Both the position numbers and the translations under genes were made by a program. From contig JAIWNF010000006.1 of the NCBI GenBank assembly GCA_025093555.1, forward strand, positions 124,001 through 188,000: DNA of 64,000 nt, given 5' to 3'. How positions within the stretch are numbered: position 1 is the stretch's first letter; each line of letters begins with the position of its first letter. The notes under the pieces are model-generated. The model saw nothing but the letters and a program-made list of their open reading frames with translations. It made no database searches and was not told the DNA's origin. The DNA comes from Circinella umbellata (lineage: Eukaryota; Mucoromycota; Mucoromycetes; Mucorales; Lichtheimiaceae). Positions 11,294 through 23,194 of the stretch are shown here, one piece after another.

Positions 11294-13185
11294 CTACATA
11301 TAACCATTGTCAGTATCATAATGACTTTGCTGCTGCTGCTGCTGCTGCTGCTGTTGATGTTGATGTTGTTGCTGATGTAATTGTTGTTGAGCTAATGGGT
11401 GATCTGCAGGAGTCAATAATTCGAAACTACACAACAGCTCTTCACTGACACTCATGATCGCCCCAAAATTATCAAATTCACCACAATAATTCGGTGCAGA
11501 AAATACAGTAACAAGGGTTCGATCATTAAAGAACTCATAACCATCTTCAACAACCATGTGAGCACGACACACGAGATCTAAATCAAACTTGGCCAGAAAT
11601 TCGTTCACAACCTTTTTACCAAAACAATAAGAAACCCCGCGTTCGTTATCCTCCCAATCCACTGTTGTTTCTGATGGGTCTGACCATAGTAAGTCATTCA
11701 ATAAACCATAATCAGGTACATCGGTAGGTCGTTCCAATTGACGGATCTCATCCATGTTGTGCAATGAAGGTGACAAGCCGCCATGAACACAAAATATTTT
11801 GTTAGCTACAAGGCCTGCAATTGGCATCGTGTTAAAAACATCAATAAATATTCGCCACATTTTTGGATTGAGCCGTCGTTTACATTCATCATAAAATCCA
11901 TATACTATGTATTTAGCATGTAACGTACATAATTAGTATTAATAATCGTTATCATTATCCTTCTCTTTCATTCTCATCCACGTTCTTATGATGAATGAAT
12001 TTCCTATAACTGGTTTTTTTTTCTTTACATAAAATGTATATACCTCTTGTTACATTAGCACATTCATGGTTTCCACGCAATAAAAAGAACGTTTCTGGGT
12101 ATTTGATCTTGTAGCACAACAACAAAAGCATGGTCTCCAACGATTGTTTTCCTCGATCGACATAATCACCAAGGAACAAGTAATTACTGCTTGGTGGGAA
12201 TCCTCCCATGTCAAACAACCGAATTAGGTCGGTGAATTGACCATGCGTATCGCCGACGATCTTTACAGGCGGTGACAATTCTAACAGTGTCTTTTTTTGG
12301 TAATAGATAAAAAAAAAGGGGGGGATAGTGGTTATGGAGAAAAAAGAAAAGCATGATAAGGAAAGGAGAAAGTATTACTAAGCTTAATATAGTATAGTTG
12401 ATAGTAAAGATACAAAAAAAAACACAGCCATCCTTATGAAATCCATCGGAACCCTTTCTTTTCTCTCTCTCTCTCTCTTTTTTTTTTTTTACTTTGACCC
12501 TTGACCCTAAAAAAGATAAACTTACAGGTTGAGTCATGAAAATTTCCAAAGCTTGCCGACAAATCGCGTTAACTTCGGAGTTCTTTAAACAGAGCTGTTT
12601 TTGTATCTTGTTGGATCGTCCGACGTCGATCAGCCGACGTATACAATCGTCGATTTGTAATGGTGCTTTTAACATCATGCTACCGACTGTCAACTGGTTT
12701 AAAGAACTTGCTGTCAGCTGATTATTATCTTCAATAGTATTATAGTTATTATACTGATTCGGTTGAGAAGGTTGCTGTTGCTGTTGATGAGGGGGCCAAT
12801 AATCGGATTGTGATAATAATTTATGCTGTGGATGATCACTGTTATTAGTATTATTATTGTGATGATAATGATGATACTCTTCTTGGGAAGTTCTTATTGC
12901 TTCTCGTTGCTGTTGTGTTTGTGACGTCGATGTAAAGTAACTTTGTTGTTCTTCGGGTGATATTGGGTATTCGGGATTCAACTGTGTCAATGCCGCCATC
13001 CCTCTTCCTTCTTGCTGTTGTCTTGTTGGTGATTGTGGTGCAGATGATCTTTGTCTAACAAGAATGGAGTTTCCCGATTGTGCTGTACTTGTACTATAGT
13101 CATTGTCAGGAACATAAACTGTTTGTACAGGAGGTGGAAGCTTGTGACGACCTTGTTTACGTTTCTTTGAAATATTGTTACCCAT
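11294..13185 (-). CDS. PPZ-type serine/threonine protein phosphatase
   Basis: Three exons (13185-12526, 12290-12044, 11904-11294, minus strand) join in frame to 505 residues. The N-terminal ~180 residues are Gln/Asn/Ser-rich and begin MGNNISKK, a likely N-myristoylation signal as in yeast Ppz1. The rest is a PP1-like catalytic domain: GDTHGQ (233-238), GDYVDRG (261-267), RGNHE (292-296), then FCVHGG and [11 protein letters not shown]. These metal- and phosphate-binding motifs are intact, although the first is usually GDIHG or GDVHG, not GDTHG. PPZ phosphatases act at the membrane and cytosol in cation homeostasis and cell integrity. The C-terminus carries a Gln/His tract encoded by a CAG repeat. 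The long N-terminal extension separates it from plain PP1. Confidence 0.92.
11328..11353. repeat. CTG/CAG microsatellite in the PPZ coding region
   Basis: An almost pure run of about eight CTG triplets (CAG on the coding strand) encodes most of a poly-Gln tract near the phosphatase C-terminus. Further CAA/CAT/CAG codons extend the Gln/His-rich stretch. Length variation would stay in frame. Confidence 0.85.
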
Positions 13186-13574
13186 AAGTGTAATAAAGTG
13201 TTTGCGCTTTTATTGTTATTATTTGTGTATTTTTTTTTATTATTGAAGCAGCCAATATAAAAGTTGAGCTGGTGGGAATATATATATAAGTATACAGAGT
13301 ACTTTTTTTTTTTTTTTTGGAAAAGAAAAAAAGAAAGGAAGAAAAAAGACTCTCGTGATTCCTAAGCAATAATTAGACGAGTAATATTACTGCTGCTAAT
13401 ATACTATTAGAATTAACTCAAATATAATAATATGATATTCCCTCAATCCAAAGGTACACAAACAATAAAGGAATTTTAGAGTTCCGCCAACGAAAAAAAA
13501 AAAGAAGTATTCTTTTAAGAACAATAAACTCATGTTATCTAGAATAAAACCTATCTATATACAGCTATAGCAAT

Positions 13575-15540
13575 TTAACAGAACACTGGCCTTGTTATGG
13601 CGGTTCTTGTCGTTGAATTAAGAGTACCATTTTTTGGTTGGTTATGCAAGGGAGATGATGATGTAAATTGTGATCGTTGTTCCTGTTGTTGTTGTCGATA
13701 ATATTGAAATCCAGGTTGTAAAGAGAGATATGCAAACATAAAATTCGAGATCAGAACTTGCTGATATAAAGGTCTTCGTGGATTAGTGAGTTTTATATGT
13801 GACAACCGATAAATGGCCCGTTCTGTATGTAATGGAAGTCGTTCATGACCTTGGAATAAAATAAAATTAGGATCTGTTGATGGAACAGATGCAGATAATG
13901 GCTCCTGAGATGACTGTAATCGTTTCTTTCTGCTGGGTAAAGTTAATGATCTGCTTATCAATGACCCAAGTCCTTTTTTCTCGATCTTTTTATTATTTGG
14001 TTGGTCTGATGGCGACGATGCTATTGTTTCTCTGTTGTTTCCTTGTTGCTGAAACAAATTAGCAATCCATGATTTTTTACGTTTTACAGATTGTTTTATA
14101 CTCTTTCTTCGTTTTCTTGGTTCTGCCTGCACAGCCGTCTGTTGTTCTATTTGTTGTTTTTGATCAGGCGGTGGTGGAGTCAATACACTAGTGGGGCTAG
14201 GTGATTGTAAAATACTTGCTGACGGTGGAGACGGATATAATGCGAAACTGGTCTTTTCCGTGTGTGGTGGTGGAGCTGGGGGAGGCGTATTTACCCATAC
14301 TCGATCATGCACACGGGAAAACAGGTTGTTGTTTCCGTTGAAAAGACTTGCATCACCTAAATCTATCCATTCACTCATGCTGACAGGTCGATCGTATAAT
14401 GTAATCCCGCCCGGCGGAATCAATACTGCTTCTTCACTCTCTAATTGAGAATTTACGCTGTTCTTGGTGTTAATTTCCAGACCAGTCATTGATCGTCTTC
14501 GGCGTCCACCACTGGTACTCCGGGATGACAATGCAGATCTTCGAGAAAGTGTATTTTCGCGTGGTACAAGAACTGGAGAATCATTATCCTCTGTGGTCGA
14601 GTACCGATTAAATATATCCGCCCGCGTATTTTTCTCTATATACATTTTTAATAGAACAATATTATTAAAAGAATAAAGTGCGAAGATGAATGATGATCCC
14701 ATGATGAGGAAAAGAAATAATAACTAATAATAATAATAATAATAATTAGCTAGTATTATTTATATTCTTCATTCGTCTACTTCAAATTATGCACCTTGTG
14801 GTTGGTTATTATTGCTTTCAAGAAGTTCATTCAATGTATATGCTTTGGATAAACTTGATTTCTTGCGCTGCAAGTTTGAGTATTTATTGCTAATATTGCT
14901 GTTGCTGAGCATAAAAGATGACATCAGGGGCGATGGTGGTGATGTGTTATTTTCGTTATTACCTACATGATGATTTGTAAAACCTTGGATCCATGAGGTA
15001 AATTCGCTTGGAGCAATTTGTGGATGTTTGTGCGCGGGAACCCTAATAAAATTATAAAAAAAAAAAATTAGGTCGCGTGCACATTATTATTTTCCCATTT
15101 TACGTTGTATACAAATGTGTGCGTGAGAGAGAGAAGTGATAAAGCAAAATAATGTTGTAGTTTCGTTTATTTTGTATGAGGAATTTATTACAATCGTAAT
15201 AATATAATATATTTTTTTTTTTTTGCATTATGATATCTTTGTCCTTCCTTTTCATCCGACTCTCTGCACTTCCTCTTTCGTATCATTGCTTTTATTGTTA
15301 CCATATCAGGTGAGAAAATGATCCCAAATTATTCGTAACTTCTTCGATGGGTAACTGCAGCTGTTTTAATACCTGTCCCATATCCGTTGGAATACTTTTA
15401 GATCGTTTGGCTCTTCGTTGACGACGTTTTATCCTTTCTTCGTCCTCTTCGTTTGGTATAGGTGGAACTAACGACTTCTTTTGAGCAATTATTTCCTTGC
15501 TTGGCAACGTATTAGTAATGAGGGTCGTAGTCATCGTCAT
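13575..15540 (-). CDS. Zds1-family protein (Zds C-terminal domain)
   Basis: Three exons (15540-15302, 15042-14795, 14635-13575, minus strand) join in frame to 515 residues. The first junction gives LIWVPAHKHPQIAPSEF, matching the conserved N-terminal Zds segment (WVPA.xHPxIAPxEF). Near residues 425-468 the C-terminal Zds domain is clear: LPLHTERAIYRLSHIKL, then NPRRPLYQQVLISNFM. The middle is Pro/Ser-rich and basic. Yeast Zds1/Zds2 bind the PP2A regulatory subunit Cdc55 and affect mitotic entry, polarity and stress signalling; a similar regulatory role is inferred. The start chosen (MTMTTT...) lies just after a pyrimidine-rich leader; the frame stays open upstream but reads as low-complexity leader. 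The second donor is the weak GTGCAT, so that junction is the least certain. Confidence 0.82.
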
Positions 15541-16998
15541 TGAGTTTGTCGGCAATATGAATTTCAAAACTTTGAAATGGTGAAGAAGAGAGAGTGTAAG
15601 AAAATAAAAGAGAAAGGGAGGAGAGTAAAAGAAAAAAAAAAGAAGAGGAAAATGCGGAAACCCTGTGTAATAATGGTATGTAGCAGTATATCTAAATAAT
15701 CTGTTTCCACGCCACACAGCGTAGTAAGAAACTTGTTGCAATATGGACTCTGTTTTTTTTACGCGCCTCATCAGTGTAGAAAATATGCACACAGGGCCAT
15801 TAATTAATGTGAATCGAGCCACTTTTTTTTTAACAGATTATAGAATAATCTTTCCAAATCTAATATGCATCATTATTGTCATGGTTACACGCATGCTTTG
15901 AAAAGTTTTAATGGCAACGGACTGTAAGTAACTTTTTTTTTTTTGTTTCCATAGCAATATTTTATACCATTATCAATATGAAATTTTATTTTGTGCTGAT
16001 CAAATGCCCTCTTATAATGGTCCGGGGCATCTTGCGTTTCTTTTTCTTTTGTGTTTCTAGCACTAAGCTAAGTATGGACACTTTAAATATTACAACACCT
16101 GCATAACACGTAATGGTATTTCAAGAAACAAAAGTTTTAACTTGTCATAAAATAAAGAACAATTCACAACTCCTGTACTTTCAAGAGTTGGTATACAGTC
16201 TGGCCGATTGATGAAACGGAGGATCTGCATATTAACTCAACGTGGCTTATGTAAAAAAAAAAAATTCTATTCATTCTCCCGCCTTCGCCCCACTGAAAAA
16301 ATACAGGTAAAATAAAAAAATATGTTTCATCATTATATTCAAAAAAAACAAACATTTATTATAGTTTGACATACACACAAAAACACAATCTAATTTAAAC
16401 TAATTTTCTTGCCATCATTAAGCCTCCTAAAATAAATATAAGCTGGTTGAGCCAACAAAAAAAAACGCGTTAGGCCATTTTGCTTTCTCTTTTTAAAACA
16501 ATAATCATAACAAATAAAAAAAAAATAATGAAAGGGTAATATAATGTCTGCTTCAAAACTACGAAGACGGCCACAAAATTTTTAAAAAAAAAGCTGCCAG
16601 CCTTCAACTCTTCGAGAAGCAACTCCATCTCTATCGTAAACGCTCTAAAACAGAGAATTCACAGGCGAAACGAAAAATTTATTCTTCCACGAGTGTAACG
16701 GAATATCTTCATATGATAATAGCTATGAAAGCTCGAAGATCTACCTGACATGACTACGTGGGATAGGTAGGGAAAGGGAATTTGTAACAGAAAATCATAA
16801 TAAAAATAATAATGGCTTACCCTAATAAAAACAACGTTATACCATTGGAAAAAAAAAAAAAGAAAAACCTGGTGCGAGAAGCAGAAGAAAAAAATAAAAA
16901 GGAGAAAGAGAAGGTATGATATGAAAAGGGGGATGGGGGCGCACTGTATAAAATTATAAAGAAAATTTTTTCTATTTTTTGTACACCGCACACTTTCT
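15541..16998. other. Intergenic region between ELO and Zds genes
   Basis: No gene can be supported. The stretch contains poly-A/T runs and short Phe/Lys-rich frames only. It should carry the promoter and leader of the Zds gene and the 3' UTR of the elongase gene. Confidence 0.6.
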
Positions 16999-17957
16999 TT
17001 AAGCCGCTTTTTTTTTTGATTCTTGACGCCGACCATATGTCTTTCGAGCAAAATCAATAAATAACAAGGTCAAGGGCATCAAATAGCTCAAGTTGAGCTT
17101 TAAAGTGAATTGTTCGCCAGGTGTTTCGGAACACCCAGGTGTAAATAAATACATAACAGCCATAGACATACCCAGTAAGAATTGACTAATTTGTAAAGAT
17201 GTCAAATATTTCTTGCCAGGAGGATGAAAGCCCATGGTAGTTGAAGCATAATAGGTATACATAAGTGTATGAATGAGACTATTAAAGGTCACGAACACCC
17301 AAATGGCCGTTGTCCTATATCGAATGCCTGCCCACATAGTTATAATGGCTCCAGCATGATGATATTCTTGTAGTAAAGATGGTTTTCTTCCCTTTAATAG
17401 AATAATGAATGTGTCGATGAATTCATAAAATTTGGAAAGATAGAAAAAATATCCCCAATATCCCAAAGCATCATTCCAAAAGTATTCATCTAAATCACAG
17501 ACCTAAGTGATAAAAATAAAAATTCAAATCCAAATAAATATACTATAACTACTATAGTTGTTGTTATTCCGGTAATGCTACTTTTGAAGGAAATTCTTTT
17601 CTGTATTTTTACCTTGGTAAACGAGGAAACATCATCTCGGATTCGTGTTCGATGAAGAGCGGTAGCCATTTTATAAAACGTTAATCCAGAGTAAATAGCA
17701 AGCGTCAAATTATGAAGAAGTACGAAAAACGTCATTACCCCGCTACTGGTTTTAGATGATGTGGATGTTTTTTTTGAACCATCAATCTGTTTTTGCTTTT
17801 TTAGCACACGGATTGTCCATAAATATACAATTGTCAAGTACATAAAGATACCTGCAACGGGCGTTCGCCAATTCATTGAAGCTTGATAAAATTCCGAAAA
17901 CGGTATTCCGGGTGGCATTAGTATATGATGAGCTTCTGATGGCATGTCAACTTGCAA
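16999..17957 (-). CDS. ELO-family fatty-acid elongase (3-ketoacyl-CoA synthase)
   Basis: Two exons (17957-17613 and 17502-16999, minus strand) give 282 residues. ELO proteins catalyse the condensing step of fatty-acid elongation in the ER membrane. Diagnostic motifs are KFYEFIDTFIILLKGRKPS (from residue 139), LLQEYHHAGAIITMWAGIRY (from 158) and NSLIHTLMYTYY. Several hydrophobic segments are visible. The histidine box is QEYHH, not the classical HxxHH; similar QxYHHAGA boxes occur in elongases of oil-forming zygomycetes such as Mortierella, from memory. The C-terminus KKKAA fits a dilysine ER-retrieval signal. The start could instead be the Met four codons in (MPSEAHH). Chain-length preference cannot be read from the sequence. 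Confidence 0.9.
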
Positions 17958-20900
17958 TATAGTATGATGAAAAAGGTTGAAAAAAGGAAAAATAAAGTAA
18001 AAAGAGAGGAAGGAGGAAAAAGGAAGAATGAATTGCGGAGAGAAAACAATGTTGGTAAGGTGAGAGAGAAAAAAGAAAACAAAGAATATGGTATTGGCAA
18101 TTCGGCAAGGCGAATTGCATCCGCCTTATGATTACTACGTACTTCACTCATTAGCACCATATGAGATATACAGTGTTGTTCACTCATTTTTTACATACGA
18201 TTCATGATATACGTAGTGTGTTTTAATATCTAACAATTCATTCCCTATTTTGATAGCAAATCAAGGTGGTAAGCTACAGTATTACTTGTCAAGGGTCAAC
18301 AGAGATGATCCATGATACCTACACAACTTTTTTACTTTTGCTACATAGAATAACAAAGCAATCAACTATACATCTCGGGTTTTCTTCATGTGTTGTAAAA
18401 GCTGTTTTTTATGTGAACAACCCATTTTATGCCAAAAGGCAGGCAAAAAGTGCTGCATTTTTACGCCGCATTTGTGTTTCACATAACATGCGGTTGTTTA
18501 TTTTGCTGAATTATCTAGAAACGTATCATGTTATATATTATAAATAGGACTGCTAGGTACTGAGAGGGCGTTTTTTTTTTTTTTTGGATAATTTAGCATT
18601 AAAAAACCTTCAAACGTTATTATTGTGCAGGTTCCCACGAAATAAAGGTGTTTACTATTGTATCACCGCATTTTTGTGGCTTCAAGTACATATACGTAGC
18701 AACATTTTTGGTCTGGTAGCAAATGACTTACACATTTGAAATAGGTCTAGCAGGCGATCTTACAAGGATAGAAAACAGTGTTACTGCATTACCGCTTTTG
18801 TCTAATGTTTGTATACTGATTATGACACTTTACGCCTTGAACTGTGCTTCGCGGCTGATCTCATATAAGATCGGATAGTTTTTTCTTCCTTTTTTATAAC
18901 TTGATAAAAAAACATATAAAATCCCAATCATGCTCGTTTTTCAAAGAGTATATTAATAGTATTATAGTCATGGTGAATGTAAAGCTGGTGTTAGTTTTTA
19001 TTACGTATGCATACATAATTACAGATTTTTCTTTAGGGAAAAAAAGAATATTGAACTACTGTATTGAGCCGAATAGTTGAAAATTCGTATCCAAACAAAT
19101 TCAAGTTTTCTGTGGCTATATACTGTATAATTGATATAGATTATAGTAATGCGAATCTGATAATAATGAATATATGCTACGTATGCTATAACTATTAAAA
19201 GAGTAACGTAGAAGAATGTATAAGTATGGGACCCATTACGTACGTAATACTGTAATTATGGAGGGATGTAAACGACCTCTGTAATTAACGGGGGGCAATA
19301 TCGCAAGCTTTTTCTTTAAAGTTTGTAAATATACTAACGTATAAAACGAAATTGACTTATTTAACGTCAATAAAAAACTGTTTTTTTTTCTATGTATAAC
19401 TACTATGATATTTATAATAAAAAGCTAGCGAAGAAGAAAAGTCAGTCAAATCATTACTTTATATTATCTTTCCGGAGTCTGTCGTAAAAATATAATTCAA
19501 TTCTCCATTGTTATGGATTGATGTTAACAAGCATATCAGCAGAAACGTGGTACATATAAAAAAAGAAAGCTACCCCCATGAATAGCCTTGCTTCATGGTA
19601 AGAAGTCAAAGAATAAGTCCATGTGGATACATACAGCGATGTATCTCTATAGCTGAGGTATTGAAAACACGGATATAATTGAGGAGACGTATATAAACGA
19701 GTAGTAACATAATGTAGTTACCTTGAAAACGAAACGTTGAAAGAACAAATTTAGTAAGAGAGTTGAGCCAGATCAAGCACTTTACGGGTTAAGTAACTGT
19801 TACGTACTTGATCTTTAGGGGTTTTTATAGCTTGACTTTTCTGATATCTAGACATACAACTCCTATGGGATTGCACCTGTGTGTGTGATTATTCAACTCA
19901 AGATACACTTCCTACGTACAAGGCAAAATATACTGATATACAATTTTTATTTTGAACAAAGCACTATATTCTACTACGGTTATTCATCTTTAAAAATTGA
20001 CGAGGTTCTCTATTATTATGGTGATTATGGTTGTAGAGTATACAGTAGTAACCGGGTGAGAAACAAAGAGATATAGAAGTAACTTTTTTATTTGACACAT
20101 TGACATAAAAGTTGAAGTTTAGATGTAGCTTTTATTATGAGAACAAAGCGTCCATTGAGGACAACTACCTATTAAGTCGAGAAAAAGAACACCCATGATA
20201 GAAATATTGAGCACTTAATTCACTTCATCTGTTGAAAATAGTTTTCCTCCAGCTGTTGCATCAAACTCAGTAAATTACCAACAAGTCAGCACTTCTATGT
20301 TATTTTTTTTAGTTTGAGAAGAAAGGCAATGCTTAATCTATTGATAGCATTATTTTATATTCAATTATAGGTCTGATATCCCCGTTGAAGCTCTCAATTG
20401 GTAATTTCAGAAGCCTACTGCCATATTGTTCTGGCTGCTCTGTTCTAAAGGTATACATTTTTGTGATAGTACTTTCACCCACTGGATATTTAGTCTCTAG
20501 CACAGTGGTATTACCAAAAGCAGATAAAACATAATTATTCAAGTGCGAGCAGTTTAGTATATATAGGCATACTAAAGACATAGGATCTGTCAAAAGCTTT
20601 TCTGTAGCAATATGTATGTTTTACCAAAATCTAAAACAACAACGTTACGACAATTGGTATGCTTCTCTTATTGTAGTACATACTATACAAGACTACGGAC
20701 ATAATCCAGTCACAATGGGAATGAAATACGACATATACGTAGAACAAAAAGTGACGCATTGAAGTACCACAATTCACGACAAGAGTGTATCCAGAAGCAT
20801 TATTCGACGCAGCCACATTATACGAACGCTATTCGTTTACATGGTAAAGCAACTACACTTATAAATCTTTTGCTCATATTTATATTATATGTCATTCCCC

Positions 20901-21328
20901 GATTTTCCATGAAATCAGTAAGGCGTAAAAGTTAACATATATAATTAATGCGGTTTCCCTTGTAGGTATTAAAGAAAGTGGAAAAATAGCTGTTGGTGGT
21001 GTCTGTATCCGATATGTGTATAAGGTCACTGGTTATACAAATATTATCCAATAGAGACAGTGAATCTGTGAACGCAACAGCCACATCTTCTTAATCAATG
21101 CACATATTGCTCATAATGTGCTTCTTTCATATGGTAATTATTTTTAATTATTATACATCTGTTAAAAACCAAGGTTTAGATCGATCTCTAATATAAATTA
21201 CTGTCCTTTATATATGAACTAGACTTTCTTTTTCAACTACGTACGTAGCTTGATTAGTTTTTTTACTTGTTACCACAACCTCTTAATGCGAAAAAACTTT
21301 ATACGTACTTAGATAGGTTGCAATATTA
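17958..21328. other. Long gene-poor region
   Basis: Divergent upstream space of the elongase gene, followed by AT-rich DNA without a supportable gene apart from the fragments listed at 20333-20816. TACGTA-type palindromes are frequent (for example ATTACGTACGTAAT near 19237-19250). Confidence 0.45.
20333..20816 (-). other. Unidentified coding-like fragments
   Basis: Two minus-strand frames in succession look more protein-like than their surroundings. One (20816-20631) starts MAASNNASGYTLVVNCGTSM; the other (20593-20333) contains YPVGESTITKMYTFRTEQPE and LPIESFNGDIRPIIEYKIML before a stop. Codon composition is balanced and not poly-Phe/Lys. On the opposite strand about 150 bp to the right another coding-like piece (GIKESGKIAVGGVCIRYVYK) occurs near 20964. 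The GYTLVVNCGTSM segment vaguely recalls a nucleotide-binding strand of Hsp70/actin-fold proteins, which is a guess. They could be relics of one or two genes. Confidence 0.25.
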
Positions 21329-21718
21329 CGGCGTTGGAAGTTAAATTTGGCCATCCAAAATAATGATTTTGAGTCTCTATTTCCAAATTGAGCTGTTTGA
21401 AGGAAATTAAGCCAGTTGACCTTAAAATTAAACCATGCCAAGCAAACTTAAGTCACTGGTCTACAAAGATGGGATGGTTGCAGATTTGAGCCTAAGATTG
21501 TCAAACATCCATTGACCTTTTAAGGCCGTTGTTTGGCAGGTGAAAAAGATACATTTAACATAATATAGTTATTTCTTTCAATATAAAAAAACCTACGTTA
21601 CGTTTTATTTGGACTATATTCATTTTTATTATCTGATGGCCCATTTTCAAAAATTGGCCCACTTTCAAAACTATGGCTTATTTATATTTTGCATGGCCAA
21701 ATCTAGCTTCCAACGCTG
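21329..21718. mobile_element. MITE-like element 3 (TA target, 390 bp)
   Basis: The left end begins CGGCGTTGGAAGTTAAATTT and the right end, on the opposite strand, begins CAGCGTTGGAAGCTAGATTT; the similarity continues through GGCCAT with about three mismatches in 26 bases. TA flanks both ends (21327-21328 and 21719-21720). There is no coding capacity, so this is a short non-autonomous Tc1/mariner-type element, unrelated in sequence to the elements at 3344 and 43743. Confidence 0.7.
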
Positions 21719-21720
21719 TA

Positions 21721-23194
21721 CTTTGTTGTGTCTGAGCTTCATATTATTGAATATTCTTGACAGTGAGTCAAATTCGAAGAATTAATCTATCGCTTAACGC
21801 TACCGCTGATGCAATTGTGAGTTTTTTTTTAAAAAAAAAATCTATCAGGGGGGTTTAAGGGGTTGCTCCAACACCAAACGAAGCGAAGGGGCCCGAACCA
21901 TGAAGGTGCGAAGGTGAGAAAGTCTCGTATATAATAGCATGTTTACAAGATAAATAAATTCGGGTGGTTCCGAGGTTCCGAATTTTCCGCCATATAGGTA
22001 AAAGACAGTAAGGTTGACGAAAATATTTTCCGTACAAAATTAGCTATACTGTACAGCTGTTAATAAGATAGGATAACAGTAACATCAATCAGCACTATAT
22101 TGTAATTGATCTAGTAGTGGCATTTGATTATAAAAATAAATAAAAGTAGTAGTAATCATGTTTTTTTTTTATCTCGGATCAGTCTCTTTAAAATCGATCA
22201 AATCATAAAATCATTGTGCAACATGGTACAGAAGATTCTTTTTTTTTTTGCCAACATTCAAGAATGAGTTTCTGAAAGTCATAAAAGGGGTTGATATTGA
22301 GATCAATGATTAGTTATCATGCATGGATAATTTTATATCGCATTTTGATATATATACCACTGGAATGAAAGCACACACACATATATTTGTAAAAGCCGAC
22401 TTTTTTTTTATTATAGAGGAGAGCTCATCATACTGTATTTTGTCTTTGTTAGTGCTATAGATTAGGAAAAAAATCTGTATATCTTTTCAGCTATATAAAA
22501 GGCTGTACGTAACAAAAAAGTAAATCACACTATACCAAATAAATGTGAGAAAAATAAAAAGTGGCATATACTCTGACAAAAAGGAACGACCACGCGGACG
22601 TTAATGGTTATCAGCTGAATCAGGACGAAACCAATTTTTTTAACTGCTTGAAAAGAAACTAGAGAGAAAGAAACACGTGAGCCTTATAGGTATACTCTTT
22701 TGACATGGAAATGTAATTAAAAGTTTCAGGAACGTTGTGTTGCATAAAAGAACAAGAAAAGAAAGAGAATAAAGATGAAGAATTATATAATTCACTTTCA
22801 AATTAGAAAAAATAAAGATCCACGTTTATGATTATGTTGATAAAGGCTAGGAAATAATAATAGCTATATAATGATATTAAAAAAGCCTTATTCATAAAGG
22901 AGTCATTTGGTGTTGGGAGAAGGTGTAATATAAAAAAGATGGGAATCAAAAGGTGTACTCTTCTACTCCGCGCGTGCTTTATGTTGTTTGATTGTCTATT
23001 AAAGAAACGCCCTTCTTCAGTTTCTACTCTAATTTTTTTTTTTTTACTTGACACCTTTTTTTTTCTTTATCCTTTTCTTATTAACACATTTAACAAAAAA
23101 AATTAATATACACATAATATACACGTAATATTATAATAATACTAATATTGACATTTCACATACCCTTTCTTCTCCTACTACTACTTCTTAAAAC
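21721..23194. other. Upstream region of the MAPKKK gene
   Basis: No gene can be supported. A GC-richer patch at 21845-21990 (AGGGGCCCGAA near 21885-21900) resembles part of 10475-10570. The last ~150 bases before 23195 are strongly pyrimidine-rich (TTCTTCTCCTACTACTACTT), a typical leader. Confidence 0.5.

Noticed and set aside
12211..13185. Single 324-residue frame for the PPZ N-terminus
   Set aside because: The tail after MTQP is intron sequence (poly-T, Lys/Phe-rich); splicing at 12525/12291 restores the phosphatase domain.
15541..15822. Extended N-terminus for the Zds protein
   Set aside because: The frame stays open but reads as a pyrimidine-rich leader (Phe/Leu runs); the ATG at 15540 is preferred.
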